Numbered from the stretch's first letter, positions 8,613 to 18,036 are shown. The stretch is 64,000 nucleotides of DNA from Bacteroidaceae bacterium (GCA_017547385.1 JAFYPU010000012.1:27702-91701), one strand, 5' to 3'. Notes: generated from the sequence alone by a model not told the origin. Program-made: numbers and translations.

Positions 8613-10583
8613 ATGGAAGCACAAATAGACGGAAAACACTCCCTGCTGCCTGTGGGCACGCTGCTTTTTCACGGCACTTATCGCGTGGTGCGCCACTTGG
8701 CCTCCGGCGGTTTTGGCAATACCTACGAGGCTGTGGACACGCAGTTGGGCGATTCGGTGGCCATCAAGGAGTTCTTTCCTAAGCAGCTCTGTGGCCGCAG
8801 CAGCGAGGGTGGTACCGTAACGCTGCTGAGCACCGACTGCGGCGAGCTCTTCACGCAGCTGCGCACCAAGTTCAAGAAGGAAGCCACGCGCATCCGCAAG
8901 CTCAACCATCCGCACATCGTGCGCGTGCTGGCTTATTTCGAGGAGCAGGGCACGGCTTTCTATGCCATGGACTTCCTCCGGGGCGAAAGCCTCTCGGCAC
9001 GCATGAAGCGCACCGGCCGTCCGCTCACTGAGACTGAGGTGCGGCGTTATCTGCCCCAGGTGCTCAGTGCGCTGAAAGAGATGCACGCCAAGGAGTTGTG
9101 GCATCTCGACCTCAAGCCCGGCAACATCATGATCAACGAGCGCGACGAAGCCGTGCTCATCGATTTCGGCGCGAGCAAGCAGTTGCGCACCGAGGAGGGC
9201 GTCTCTGTTTCCACTTCGCTTAGTTGTGCCTACACACCCGGCTATGCGCCGCTCGAGTTGGTGGATCAAAATTTGGAAAAATTCGGTCCGTGGACCGATC
9301 TCTATTCTCTCGGTGCCACGCTTTACAATCTCCTCACCGGGGTGCGTCCGCTCTCACCCTCACATCTCATTCAGGGCGAACAACTCGCTTTTTCGCCCTC
9401 CGTTAGCACCGCTATGCAGCAGCTCATCACTTGGCTGATGCAGCCCGTAATGACCAAACGGCCGCAGAGCGTGAGCGAAGTGGAGGCATGGTTGGCAGAA
9501 GCGAGTGGGGCTGTGGCAGATACGCCTTTAAACAATGAAGAGCACTACCCTCAGCCCGAAACCATGCGTCCCGAGTCTGTCAGCACTGAATGCGTGGGTA
9601 TGCCGGATCAGGTAACGATTCCCAAGGACCGTGGCACTACCCTCCCGGGTGGTACACCGGTTGTTGAAAAAGAGGAAGCCAATGCCGGTAAGTCGGTTCC
9701 GGCTGCGCCGAAGAAATCTTCAAACCAATGGAAGTGGTTGTTAGGTATTGCTGTGGCAATTGCTGTGATAACAGGAGTTACGGTGAATAGATGCACCGCC
9801 GGTGGAGGAAGTTCTGCAGAGAATACAGAGGGAGATTCTTTGGCAACAGATAGTGTTGTTGCAACAATTGTTGTTCCGGATAATTGTCCTGAAGTAATAA
9901 AGAAACTTGCAGAAAATATGGTCCGCGTGGAAGGCGGCACATTCACCATGGGTGCCACGGCTGAGCAGGGTAGCGATGCTGACAACGACGAGAAGCCCGC
10001 TCACCAAGTAACGCTGAGCACTTACTACATTGGTAAGTATGAAGTTACGCAGGCGGAATGGCAAGCCGTGATGGGCACGAACCCTTCTGAGTTCAAGGGC
10101 GACAATCTGCCCGTTGAGCGAGTGAATTGGGACGATTGCCAGGAGTTTATCCGCAAGCTGAACGAACTGACGGGCAAGCAGTTCAGGCTGCCCACGGAGG
10201 CGGAGTGGGAATATGCCGCCCGTGGCGGGAATAAATCAAACAGAACAAAGTATGCCGGCGGCAGCGACATCGACAATGTGGCGTGGTATGGCGAAGACAG
10301 CAACAGCCCCACGCACTCTGTGGGACAGAAGCGTGCCAACGAATTGGGCCTTTACGATATGACGGGCAACGTGTGGGAATGGTGTCAGGATTGGTTTGGT
10401 TATTACAGCAGTGCTTCTCAGACGAATCCGCGAGGCCCTGCCACCGGCGACTGTTGTGTGTTGCGTGGGGGCAGTTGGTGCATGGATGCGCGGTGCTGCC
10501 GCCTCTCGTTCCGTAGCTACGGCGACCCCGGCCTCGGGGGCGACCACTGCGGGCTGCGCCTCGCCCTCCTCAGTTTACAATGA
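8613..10583 (+). CDS. Ser/Thr kinase - TM - SUMF1/C-lectin-fold protein with DGR-like variable C-terminus
   Basis: A 656-residue fusion. Residues 22-295 are a Hanks-type kinase: glycine loop GGFGNTYEA (32-40), VAIK with K52, HLDLKPGN with catalytic D166, DFG at 184-186. A 70-residue linker leads to one membrane helix (about 374-391), so the kinase is cytoplasmic and the C-terminal domain outside. Residues 436-656 are a SUMF1/FGE-sulfatase (C-type-lectin-like) domain, from VRVEGGTFTMGA to GGSW...GLRLALL. The tail from GGSW (619) matches the layout of DGR variable proteins and its codons are overwhelmingly NNC (see findings). FGE-type catalytic cysteines are not at the usual spacing, so a ligand-binding role is more likely than enzyme activity. 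No reverse transcriptase or template repeat is in the window. Confidence 0.9.
   Translation: MEAQIDGKHSLLPVGTLLFHGTYRVVRHLASGGFGNTYEAVDTQLGDSVAIKEFFPKQLCGRSSEGGTVTLLSTDCGELFTQLRTKFKKEATRIRKLNHPHIVRVLAYFEEQGTAFYAMDFLRGESLSARMKRTGRPLTETEVRRYLPQVLSALKEMHAKELWHLDLKPGNIMINERDEAVLIDFGASKQLRTEEGVSVSTSLSCAYTPGYAPLELVDQNLEKFGPWTDLYSLGATLYNLLTGVRPLSPSHLIQGEQLAFSPSVSTAMQQLITWLMQPVMTKRPQSVSEVEAWLAEASGAVADTPLNNEEHYPQPETMRPESVSTECVGMPDQVTIPKDRGTTLPGGTPVVEKEEANAGKSVPAAPKKSSNQWKWLLGIAVAIAVITGVTVNRCTAGGGSSAENTEGDSLATDSVVATIVVPDNCPEVIKKLAENMVRVEGGTFTMGATAEQGSDADNDEKPAHQVTLSTYYIGKYEVTQAEWQAVMGTNPSEFKGDNLPVERVNWDDCQEFIRKLNELTGKQFRLPTEAEWEYAARGGNKSNRTKYAGGSDIDNVAWYGEDSNSPTHSVGQKRANELGLYDMTGNVWEWCQDWFGYYSSASQTNPRGPATGDCCVLRGGSWCMDARCCRLSFRSYGDPGLGGDHCGLRLALLSLQ
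10461..10580 (+). other. Putative DGR variable repeat (VR) with IMH-like 3' end
   Basis: Codons from 10479 to 10550 are 17 of 24 of the form NNC, including seven in a row at 10515-10535, and this stretch has only 7 adenines in 72 bases. That is the footprint expected when AAC-type template codons are mutated at A. The GC-rich, A-free end from 10551 (gggctgcgcctcgccctc) has the position and composition of an initiation-of-mutagenic-homing (IMH) site. Confidence 0.6.
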
Positions 10584-10642
10584 AGACCTTCTAAGGAGAA
10601 AAAGGCGAACGAAGAACGCCCGAAAGCACTCGGCCGGCCGAC

Positions 10643-11088
10643 CCTCCGAATGGTGCTTCGCCCCTAAAGTAGGGGAGATGCCCGTAGGGCAGAGGGGTAT
10701 GAAAAAATCATTTGCAGAAGTATCGTTTCCCGTTTGTTCATACCCCTCACCCGTTCCGGAAGCTCCCCTACTTTAGGGGAGCAGTAGCCGTCCGGCTGCT
10801 TGTTGCCCTGCGGTGCGTTTCCCGTGTTCGGACATTCCGGATGGCACTTCGCCCCTAAGGTAGGGGAGATGCCCATAGGGCAGAGGGGTATGAAAAAGTG
10901 TATTATATTCTTAGTCAACGTATTCCGTTTGTTTATACCTCCTCCGCTTCGCTCGTCCTCCTACCTTAGGAGGACAGCCCCATCCGGTCTGCCTGCATCC
11001 TTCTTGCTGTATTCAGCGTTCGGACAAGCCGGATGGGGCTGCTCCCCTAAGGTAGGGGAGCTCCCGGAACGGGTGAGGGGTATGAATA
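10643..11088. repeat. Family C repeat cluster, copies 2-6 in alternating orientation
   Basis: Five copies: 10643-10703 (+), 10737-10797 (-), 10836-10893 (+), 10930-10988 (-), 11024-11087 (+). Each ends in GAGGGGTATGAA or its complement, has a CCCCTA..TAGGGG-type first hairpin (CCTCCTA..TAGGAGG in the fourth), and starts at CCGGATGG or a variant. Second hairpins differ: gcccgtagggc, cccgttccggg, gcccatagggc, cgcttcgctcg, cccggaacggg. The 589-bp stretch 10584-11172 holds nothing else. Confidence 0.85.
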
Positions 11089-11172
11089 ACGCTTATGTCC
11101 GTTTCAAAAAAGGGACATAGGAATAGAAAAAAGCGCAGAGGGAGTTTTCTTGAAAACGATGTGAAAACTTTC

Positions 11173-12198
11173 TTACTTGATGCCTCGCTCATTGAGTGCC
11201 TGCACGTATTTCCGTGCGTTGGCCTTGTGTTCTTCGTAAGTGGCGGCAAAATTGTGCGTGCCGCTGAAGTCTTCTTTCGCACACATATATATATAATTGT
11301 GTTCCGTGTGGTTGAGCACGGCATCAATGCTGGCGATGGACGGCAGGCAGATGGGGCCGGGAGGCAAGCCGGCGTAGACGTAGGTGTTGTAAGGGCTGTC
11401 GCAGGTGAGGTGCTTGTTCAGAATGCGGCGCAGACCGAAATCCTGTAGCGCAAACTTCACCGTGGGGTCGGCCTGCAGTTTCATGCCTTTGCGCAGCCGG
11501 TTGAGATACAGCCCTGCGATGTCGGGTTTCTCCTGATTGTTGGCCGTTTCTTTTTCCACGATGGAGGCCAACGTGATGACCTCTTCTTGTGTCAGTCCGA
11601 CCTTCTCAGCTTTGTTCTTGCGTGCCGTGGTCCAGAACTTCTCGCTTTCGCGCTTCATGCGTTGTGCCAGTTCGTTGGGCGTGATGTCCCAGTACACTTC
11701 GTAGGTGTTGGGAATAAAAAGGCAGGGCAGGGTGGCCGTGTCGCAGCCGTGCTTCTCACAAAATGCGGGGTCGGTGAAGGCTTCTGCCAATGTGGCGGAA
11801 TCGGCCTCTAAGTGCTTGGAGAGACGTTTGGCCAAGTGTTTCATGGTGTGAACCGTTGGAATGGTAAGCCTGACGGGCGATTGGCGACCGTGCAGCAGCC
11901 GTCGCATGAGCGCAAAAGTGCTGATGCTCGGTTCCACCTCGTATCGGCCGGTGTGCAGATGCTCTTCATAGTGGTCGACATGCGCCAACAAGTGCAGTGC
12001 CATCATGGAGTGTGAATGGCCATACTGCTTCAATTTGTGAAAAACCGAGTCAGCCGTGTCGTTTCGGTCGATGAAAAGCACTTCAGTGCTGTCGGTGCGA
12101 GAGAAAGGAAGGAAGAAGAAACTCAAGAATAGCAATAGAGAACAGCCGATGGCGATGGCGATGATGGCTGCAATGCGCTTGGAAATATGTAGCTTCAT
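11173..12198 (-). CDS. mltG: Endolytic murein transglycosylase MltG
   Basis: Inner-membrane lytic transglycosylase that cleaves nascent glycan strands and releases them from synthesis. 341 residues: a short cytoplasmic N-terminus, one membrane helix (about 10-33, IAAIIAIAIGCSLLLFLSFF), a LysM-like region, then the YceG catalytic domain with the active-site Glu in LASIVEKET (about 216-224) and the family blocks YLNRLRKGMKLQADPTV and YAGLPPGPICLPSI. Length is normal. Its upstream region is shared with the divergent acyl-CoA ligase. Confidence 0.94.
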   Translation of the reverse strand: MKLHISKRIAAIIAIAIGCSLLLFLSFFFLPFSRTDSTEVLFIDRNDTADSVFHKLKQYGHSHSMMALHLLAHVDHYEEHLHTGRYEVEPSISTFALMRRLLHGRQSPVRLTIPTVHTMKHLAKRLSKHLEADSATLAEAFTDPAFCEKHGCDTATLPCLFIPNTYEVYWDITPNELAQRMKRESEKFWTTARKNKAEKVGLTQEEVITLASIVEKETANNQEKPDIAGLYLNRLRKGMKLQADPTVKFALQDFGLRRILNKHLTCDSPYNTYVYAGLPPGPICLPSIASIDAVLNHTEHNYIYMCAKEDFSGTHNFAATYEEHKANARKYVQALNERGIK

Positions 12199-12275
12199 AC
12201 GTGATTTTTGTGGGTTGTGAGCACAAAAATACGCTTTTTGTGCAAGGATAATGATAATTTATTGCACAAAAGTAC

Positions 12276-12304
12276 TTGTTGTATGCATAAAAGTACTACT
12301 TTTG
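12276..12304 (+). promoter_or_regulatory. Promoter for acyl-CoA ligase
   Basis: TTG (12276-12278), 18-nt spacer, TACTTTTGC (12297-12305). It gives a 5' leader of about 60 nt. A TATTTTTG on the opposite strand (complement of 12224-12231) is the best -7 candidate for mltG. Confidence 0.7.
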
Positions 12305-12369
12305 CACAAGTTAATAAATAATGTGCCAAAAAAGCTTCTGCATACGGCATAAAAAGACATACAATAGTT

Positions 12370-14043
12370 ATGGAATACAATTATTCTGATTTTATCGGTC
12401 AAATTCAGGAAACACTTACAACCAACTGGGATTTGGATGCCCTTACTGACTATGAAGGTACTACCTTGCAGTATAAGGATGTTGCGCGTAAGATTGAGAA
12501 ACTTCACATCCTCTTTGAAAACGCTGGCGTAAAGGAAGGCGACAAAATCGCTCTTTGCGGACGCAACAGTGCCAATTGGTCTGTGGCTTTCTTGGCAACA
12601 TTGAGTTATGGCGCAGTGGCTGTGCCCATTCTTCATGAGTTCAAGGCTACTCAAGTGCACGACATTGTGAACCATTCGGAAGCACGTCTGCTTTTCGTGG
12701 GAGACTTGGTTTGGCCTACACTTGATGCTGAAGCAATGCCCGCTCTCGAAGGTATCATTTACATTCCTGACTATTCGCTCAAAGTGAGTCGTACAGAACA
12801 ACTCACACAAGCACGTGAGCACCTCAACGAATACTTTGGTCGCAAATACCCGAAGTATTTCCGCAAAGAGCACGTGCAATATCGTTCGGCCGGAAGCGAG
12901 GAGTTGGCACTTATCAACTATACTTCAGGAACTACCAGCAACTCCAAGGGTGTGCTCATCCCTTACCGTGCTCTGTGGTCTAACGTGGAATTTGGCCGCG
13001 AGGCGTTGGGAGATAAGCTCAAGCGTGGTGACCACGTCATCTCCATGCTCCCGTTGGCACACATGTATGGCATGGCTTTCGAGTTTTTGTTTGAGTTCTT
13101 GCTTGGATGCCACATTTTCTATCTCACACGCGTTCCGTCGCCCAAAATAATCTTCAAGGCATTCTCCGAAATCCGTCCGCACATTGTTATCTCCGTGCCT
13201 CTGATTATCGAAAAGATTATTCGCAAATCTGTATTGCCCAAATTGCAAACTCCCAGCATGAAGGTGTTGCTCAAACTCCCCTTCATCAATACGAAAATCC
13301 GTGAGAAGGTGCGTGAGCAAATGGTGGCAGCCTTTGGCGGTCGCTTCTACGAAATCATCGTGGGCGGTGCTGCATTCAATAGCGAGATTGAAGAATTCTT
13401 GTATAAGATTGGCTTTAATTTCACCGTGGGTTACGGAGCCACAGAATGTGCCCCCATCATCAGTTATGCCGACTGGAAAGAATTCCGTCCAGGTTCCTGC
13501 GGTAAGGCTGCACCGCGTATGGAAGTGAAAATCAATTCTTCAGATCCTCACAACGTAGTGGGAGAAATCCTGACTCGCGGTGCCAATGTGATGTTGGGCT
13601 ATTTCAAAAATCCTGAAGCTACAGCTGCCGTTTTGGATAAGGACGGATGGTATCACACCGGCGACTTGGGAATTATCGACGAAGATGGTTATATCTATAT
13701 CAAAGGCCGTAGCAAAAACATGCTCCTCGGTGCATCAGGTCAAAACATCTATCCCGAAGAAATTGAAGACAAGCTCAATACATTGCCTTACGTCAGCGAA
13801 TGTGTCGTGATACAGAAGGGCGAAAAACTCTACGGACTTGTGTTCCCCGACTTCGATGAAGCCGAAAAGGCCGGACTTGATGAGGAAGGATTGCGTGCCG
13901 CTATGGAGCAGAACCGTAAGGACTTGAATGTTATGGTAGCCTCTTACGAACAGCTGTCGGGTATTCGCATCATGCAGGAAGAGTTTGAGAAAACTCCCAA
14001 ACGCAGCATCAAGCGCTTCCTCTACGAAAATGCAGAAGTGTAA
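12370..14043 (+). CDS. Long-chain fatty acid-CoA ligase (AMP-binding)
   Basis: Adenylate-forming enzyme activating a fatty acid with ATP to acyl-CoA. 557 residues with the A3 phosphate loop INYTSGTTSNSKGVLIP (about 176-192), GYGATECAPII (about 355-365), YHTGDLGIIDEDGYIYIKGR (about 436-455) and the C-terminal catalytic lysine region EKTPKRSIKR near the end. No membrane segment is obvious, though this family is often peripheral to the membrane. Chain-length preference cannot be read from sequence. It ends 7 bp before lptB, so the two are probably co-transcribed. Confidence 0.92.
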   Translation: MEYNYSDFIGQIQETLTTNWDLDALTDYEGTTLQYKDVARKIEKLHILFENAGVKEGDKIALCGRNSANWSVAFLATLSYGAVAVPILHEFKATQVHDIVNHSEARLLFVGDLVWPTLDAEAMPALEGIIYIPDYSLKVSRTEQLTQAREHLNEYFGRKYPKYFRKEHVQYRSAGSEELALINYTSGTTSNSKGVLIPYRALWSNVEFGREALGDKLKRGDHVISMLPLAHMYGMAFEFLFEFLLGCHIFYLTRVPSPKIIFKAFSEIRPHIVISVPLIIEKIIRKSVLPKLQTPSMKVLLKLPFINTKIREKVREQMVAAFGGRFYEIIVGGAAFNSEIEEFLYKIGFNFTVGYGATECAPIISYADWKEFRPGSCGKAAPRMEVKINSSDPHNVVGEILTRGANVMLGYFKNPEATAAVLDKDGWYHTGDLGIIDEDGYIYIKGRSKNMLLGASGQNIYPEEIEDKLNTLPYVSECVVIQKGEKLYGLVFPDFDEAEKAGLDEEGLRAAMEQNRKDLNVMVASYEQLSGIRIMQEEFEKTPKRSIKRFLYENAEV

Positions 14044-14050
14044 TAGCAAT

Positions 14051-14863
14051 ATGGACGAAACACAAGGCTTGTCTGCCATGGCAGTCTCTGAGTCGATGGT
14101 GCTGCGCACCGAAGGCTTGGTGAAGAAATACGGCAAACGAACTGTGGTCAATGGCGTTTCGTTTGACGTAAAGCAGGGGGAAATTGTGGGCTTGCTCGGA
14201 CCGAATGGTGCGGGCAAGACCACATCTTTTTATATGACAACCGGATTGGTGGTGCCCAATGGAGGACGCATCTTCTTGGACGAACAGGAAATCACCGACT
14301 ATCCCGTGTATAAGCGTGCCAAGGCCGGCATCGGTTATCTCGCACAGGAGGCATCTGTGTTCCGCAAGATGAGTGTGGAAGACAACATCGCTTCTGTTCT
14401 GGAGATGACCGGCCGTTCCAAGGAATACCGTCGCGAAAAACTGGAAAGCCTCATTGCCGAATTCAACTTGCAAAAAGTGCGCAAGAATTTGGGCGACCAA
14501 CTTTCGGGCGGTGAGCGTCGACGCACCGAAATCGCTCGCTGTTTGGCTATCGATCCCAAGTTCATCATGCTCGACGAACCTTTTGCAGGCGTTGACCCCA
14601 TTGCCGTGGAAGATATTCAGTATGTGGTGTGGAAATTAAAGGATCGCAACATCGGTATCCTCATCACGGACCACAACGTGGAGGAGACACTTTGCATCAC
14701 CGACCGTGCCTATTTGTTGTTCGAGGGACGCATACTTTTCCAAGGTACACCCGAAGAATTGGCCAACAATCAGGTGGTGCGCGACAAGTACCTCACCAAT
14801 AGCTTCAAATTGAGAAAGAAAGATTTCTCCTTGATGGAGAAGCAGCGTGAAGCCACTCTCTGA
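14051..14863 (+). CDS. lptB: LPS export ABC transporter ATP-binding protein LptB
   Basis: Cytoplasmic ATPase of the LptB2FG complex that extracts LPS from the inner membrane. I use ATG 14051, just 7 bp after the previous stop (270 residues); later starts at 14081 or 14099 would be closer to the usual 240-250 residues. Walker A GPNGAGKTTS, signature LSGGERRR, Walker B FIMLDEPFAGVDP, H-loop ITDHNVEE, and the LptB-specific YLAQEASVFRKM Q-loop region are all present. Its LptF/G partners are not in the window. Confidence 0.95.
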   Translation: MDETQGLSAMAVSESMVLRTEGLVKKYGKRTVVNGVSFDVKQGEIVGLLGPNGAGKTTSFYMTTGLVVPNGGRIFLDEQEITDYPVYKRAKAGIGYLAQEASVFRKMSVEDNIASVLEMTGRSKEYRREKLESLIAEFNLQKVRKNLGDQLSGGERRRTEIARCLAIDPKFIMLDEPFAGVDPIAVEDIQYVVWKLKDRNIGILITDHNVEETLCITDRAYLLFEGRILFQGTPEELANNQVVRDKYLTNSFKLRKKDFSLMEKQREATL

Positions 14864-14910
14864 TTTCAGAAGTCGGGGAGCAAATGTGGCCGATGCTGCC
14901 GAAAATATGA

Positions 14911-14956
14911 AATGCCACCGACAAGCATCGCAATGCGCTTGTTGGTGGCTTTATTT
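14911..14956 (+). terminator. Intrinsic terminator after lptB
   Basis: Left arm aatgccaccgacaagc (14911-14926), right arm gcttgttggtggcttt (14937-14952), nearly perfect, followed by a short T-rich run. Confidence 0.85.
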
Positions 14957-15013
14957 ATATGATAAAAAAGCAAGGACTCCGTGTATGAGTTCGTAAACAC
15001 AAAGTATAAAATC

Positions 15014-15397
15014 ATGGGAAGAAACAAGTTTTCGCAACGTGAGATTGACATCATCGGCAAATTGTTGCGCCGAAAGATGGCCGGTACGCGTTTTCAGCAA
15101 AAGATGGTTCGACACACTTTGCGCACCACTTTTGAATTCAATATCTCCGATTTTAATGTGCAGGGAAAGGCTTTTGGCCCCGACGACCTCAATGAATGCA
15201 TTCGCCGAGGCATCATCCATGTGCTCGACGATGCCACCATTGCCACCATGAAGCAACGCCACGAGGAGAAGCGTCAGCGCGAGGAGGCCTTGCAGCAAGC
15301 TGAGGCTGTTGCCAATGGCGATGTTGTGGATTGGCAGGAAGTGCAGCGGCAGTGGGATGCGTATTACGGAACGCAGACTCAGGAGGCAGAGCAGTAG
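15014..15397 (+). CDS. Conserved hypothetical protein (127 aa, charged, C-terminal coiled coil)
   Basis: A small cytoplasmic protein from ATG 15014 (MGRNKFSQREIDIIGKLL). No signal peptide or membrane segment. The N-terminal half is basic with helical, HTH-like spacing (REIDIIGKLLRRKMAG, then QQKMVRHTLRTTF), and residues 80-105 are a Glu/Arg/Lys/Gln-rich probable coiled coil. I do not recognise a named family; it has the look of a conserved Bacteroidales housekeeping protein. It follows a terminator and precedes the S9 peptidase by 41 bp. Confidence 0.7.
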   Translation: MGRNKFSQREIDIIGKLLRRKMAGTRFQQKMVRHTLRTTFEFNISDFNVQGKAFGPDDLNECIRRGIIHVLDDATIATMKQRHEEKRQREEALQQAEAVANGDVVDWQEVQRQWDAYYGTQTQEAEQ

Positions 15398-15438
15398 AAA
15401 GGCTTTTGGAAAAACAAAAAATCAATCAAATAAAATCT

Positions 15439-17931
15439 ATGAAGAAGTTGTTTCTTGCATTGTTGCTTGGGCTGCCGATGGTTGCCCAAGCTGACACCAT
15501 CCGTGTGGAACGCGCATGGATGACCGAACCGGTTAAAATTTTCTCGCCCTATCAAGTCGATTCGCTCAGTGCCAAGCGAGCCAAGTTCGACTTGAAGGAA
15601 GTTTTGTCCAACAACGCTTCGGCGGCTTTTCTCACACGTCAGGCTTCTACGGAAGTGTTGCACGGAACAGCGTTGTCCGCTCTCGACAGCACGGCCACGT
15701 TGCGCCTTGTGCGTTTCCCCGTGTCGGTTTCTCGTTTCGTGAAAGCCAAAATCTCAGTGAAGAATCTGGCATCTTATAAATTGTATGTCGACGAAAAGGA
15801 AGTGAGTGGGGGAGAAGTTAAGTTGCTTCCCGGAACTTCGGAAGTGGCTCTCCTCTGTTTGACGCAGCCTACTGCGAAAGACTCCTTCAGTGTCTGCATT
15901 GAAGGGAAGAACTTGGCCGGTCTCACGCTTCCCACGTATGGTGATAAGCGTGCCTACACCATGGCCGAGATGTTGGAGGGCGATCGTCCCTACAGTGTTT
16001 CCGTTTCGCCCGATGGCAAATATCTCGTTGCATCCTACTATAACAAGAAAAGCGATGGCTCCAACCAATTCCGTACAGTGCTGTCCGAACTCTCCACTGG
16101 TCGCGAACTGATGCGCTTTGGTGAGTATAAAAACCTGCAGTGGCTGCCCACACGCTCTGTGCTCCACTTTACGCGTACCGGTGTCCAAGGAACAGAACTC
16201 GTGTACCTTGACCCGCAAACCATGAAAGAGACTGTCGTTGCCCAAGGGCTGCCTGCCACTTCGTTCACGCTTTCGCCCACCGAAGATTACTTCATCTACA
16301 GCAAAACAACTGAGGGAGAGAAAGAGAACGGCAGCTTGCGCAGAATTCAAGAACCCGACGACAGAATGCCGGGTTGGAGAAACTGCAGCGAACTCTATCG
16401 TTATGATTTGAAAACAGGCTTGGCGCAACGTCTCACCTTTGGCGAGACCGGTGTCGGCCTCAATGACATCTCTGCAGACGGCAAGTGGTTGCTCCTTTCA
16501 TTCAGTCGCATGGATACCCGTCGCGCTCCGTTCCGTCGTGCCACCTTTGTGCGTATGGACGCTTACAGCGGCCGGGTTGATACACTTCTTTCCGACACAG
16601 CTTTCGTCAGTCAGGCCAAGTTCTCCCCCGATGCCAAGCAATTGCTCATCAAGGCCACACCGGCAGCCTTCGAGGGTATCGGTAGCGAAGTGGCTGAAGG
16701 ACAAACGCCGCAGGGCTTTGATTATCGCCTCTATATCTACGACATCGACACAAAGCGTGTGCGTCCTGTTCTGCGAAGCTTTGCGCCCTCCGTCGAGAGT
16801 TTCCATTGGCATGCCGTCGACAACACCGTTTATTTCTCTGCCACCGATGGTGCCGACATAAGCATCTTCAGTCTTTCGCCTACCACTGAGAAGGTGCAGC
16901 GCTATCAACTTCCGATTACCTATGTGCAAGGCTACAGCATAGCCCGTGGCATGAAAAAACCTCGCATGGTGTTCCACGGACAGACCGGTGAGCGTGCCCG
17001 TGAAATGTTCCTTTGCACACTCTCGGCAGCCCAACCCAAGAGTCAACGCATCGGCGAAACGAATTTCGACGAGCAATTTGCCAACGTAGCCATCGGAACT
17101 TGCCACGATTGGAGTTTCCTTTCATCGCGCGGCGACAGCATCCGAGGTTTCTACTTCCTGCCCCCCGATTTCGATAAGTCCAAGAAGTATCCTCTTATCG
17201 TCTATTATTATGGTGGTTGCACGCCTACGCCGAAAATGCTCGAGTTTCAATTCCCCCTCCAAGTGCTTGCCGCACAAGGCTACGTGGTCTACGCTTGCCA
17301 ACCCAGCGGTGCCATTGGTTTCGGTCAGGAATTTGCTGCACGCCACGTCGGAACCTGGGGACAAGGCTCGGCCGACGACATCATTGAGGGAACCAAGGCC
17401 TTCTGCGCCGAGCACCCTTATGTGAATGCCGAAAAGATTGGTTGCATGGGCGCTTCCTATGGCGGATTTATGACGCAGTATTTGCAGACGCGCACCGACA
17501 TCTTTGCAGCCGCCATTTCGCATGCCGGTATTTCCAACATCGCGAGCTATTGGGGCGGAGGCTATTGGGGATATACCTACGGTGAGGTGGCGCAATACGG
17601 CAGCTATCCTTGGAACAACCCCGAACTCTATGTGAAACAATCGCCCTTGTTCAACGCCGACAAAATCAACACACCGTTGCTTTTGCTGCACGGCACGGTG
17701 GATACCAATGTGCCCACAGACGAGAGCCAACAGCTCTTCACGGCTTTGCGTATTCTTGGCAAACGTGTGAGCTACATTCATGTGAACGGCGAAAACCATG
17801 TCATAACCAATCACACCAAGCGTCTGGCTTGGCAGAATGCCATCTTCGCTTGGATGGCCTATTGGCTGAAAGACGAACCCGAATGGTGGGAAGACCTCTA
17901 TCCCACAGACAAGTTCGGACAGGACAAATAA
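15439..17931 (+). CDS. Secreted S9-family prolyl oligopeptidase / dipeptidyl peptidase
   Basis: Serine peptidase of the DPP4/prolyl tripeptidyl peptidase type, processing oligopeptides in the periplasm. From ATG 15439: 830 residues with a signal peptide (MKKLFLALLLGLPMVAQA), a beta-propeller region (about 190-580, with YSVSVSPDGKYL and similar blades), and a C-terminal alpha/beta hydrolase domain. Catalytic triad visible as S673 in GASYGG, D755 in HGTVDTNVP and H787 in NGENHV. The in-frame extension upstream to 15331 runs into the preceding gene and is not used. Peptide specificity is unknown. Confidence 0.92.
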   Translation: MKKLFLALLLGLPMVAQADTIRVERAWMTEPVKIFSPYQVDSLSAKRAKFDLKEVLSNNASAAFLTRQASTEVLHGTALSALDSTATLRLVRFPVSVSRFVKAKISVKNLASYKLYVDEKEVSGGEVKLLPGTSEVALLCLTQPTAKDSFSVCIEGKNLAGLTLPTYGDKRAYTMAEMLEGDRPYSVSVSPDGKYLVASYYNKKSDGSNQFRTVLSELSTGRELMRFGEYKNLQWLPTRSVLHFTRTGVQGTELVYLDPQTMKETVVAQGLPATSFTLSPTEDYFIYSKTTEGEKENGSLRRIQEPDDRMPGWRNCSELYRYDLKTGLAQRLTFGETGVGLNDISADGKWLLLSFSRMDTRRAPFRRATFVRMDAYSGRVDTLLSDTAFVSQAKFSPDAKQLLIKATPAAFEGIGSEVAEGQTPQGFDYRLYIYDIDTKRVRPVLRSFAPSVESFHWHAVDNTVYFSATDGADISIFSLSPTTEKVQRYQLPITYVQGYSIARGMKKPRMVFHGQTGERAREMFLCTLSAAQPKSQRIGETNFDEQFANVAIGTCHDWSFLSSRGDSIRGFYFLPPDFDKSKKYPLIVYYYGGCTPTPKMLEFQFPLQVLAAQGYVVYACQPSGAIGFGQEFAARHVGTWGQGSADDIIEGTKAFCAEHPYVNAEKIGCMGASYGGFMTQYLQTRTDIFAAAISHAGISNIASYWGGGYWGYTYGEVAQYGSYPWNNPELYVKQSPLFNADKINTPLLLLHGTVDTNVPTDESQQLFTALRILGKRVSYIHVNGENHVITNHTKRLAWQNAIFAWMAYWLKDEPEWWEDLYPTDKFGQDK

Positions 17932-17952
17932 GAAACAACACCTTCCACACGC

Positions 17953-17993
17953 AAAGGCGGAAGCTCCATCCCGGGGCTTCCGCCTTGTTGTTT
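17953..17993 (+). terminator. Intrinsic terminator after S9 peptidase
   Basis: Stem aaggcggaagc / gcttccgcctt with a short loop and TGTTGTTTG, about 20 bp after the stop. Confidence 0.85.
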
Positions 17994-18036
17994 GACAACT
18001 GCAAAGTGTTTTCGCAAAATTTGCCGGTGCTTGCAG

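Noticed and set aside
8613-10583. Formylglycine-generating enzyme activity of the SUMF1 domain
   Set aside because: The C-x4-C pair of FGE is not at the expected position after GGSW, and those cysteines lie in the putative variable segment.
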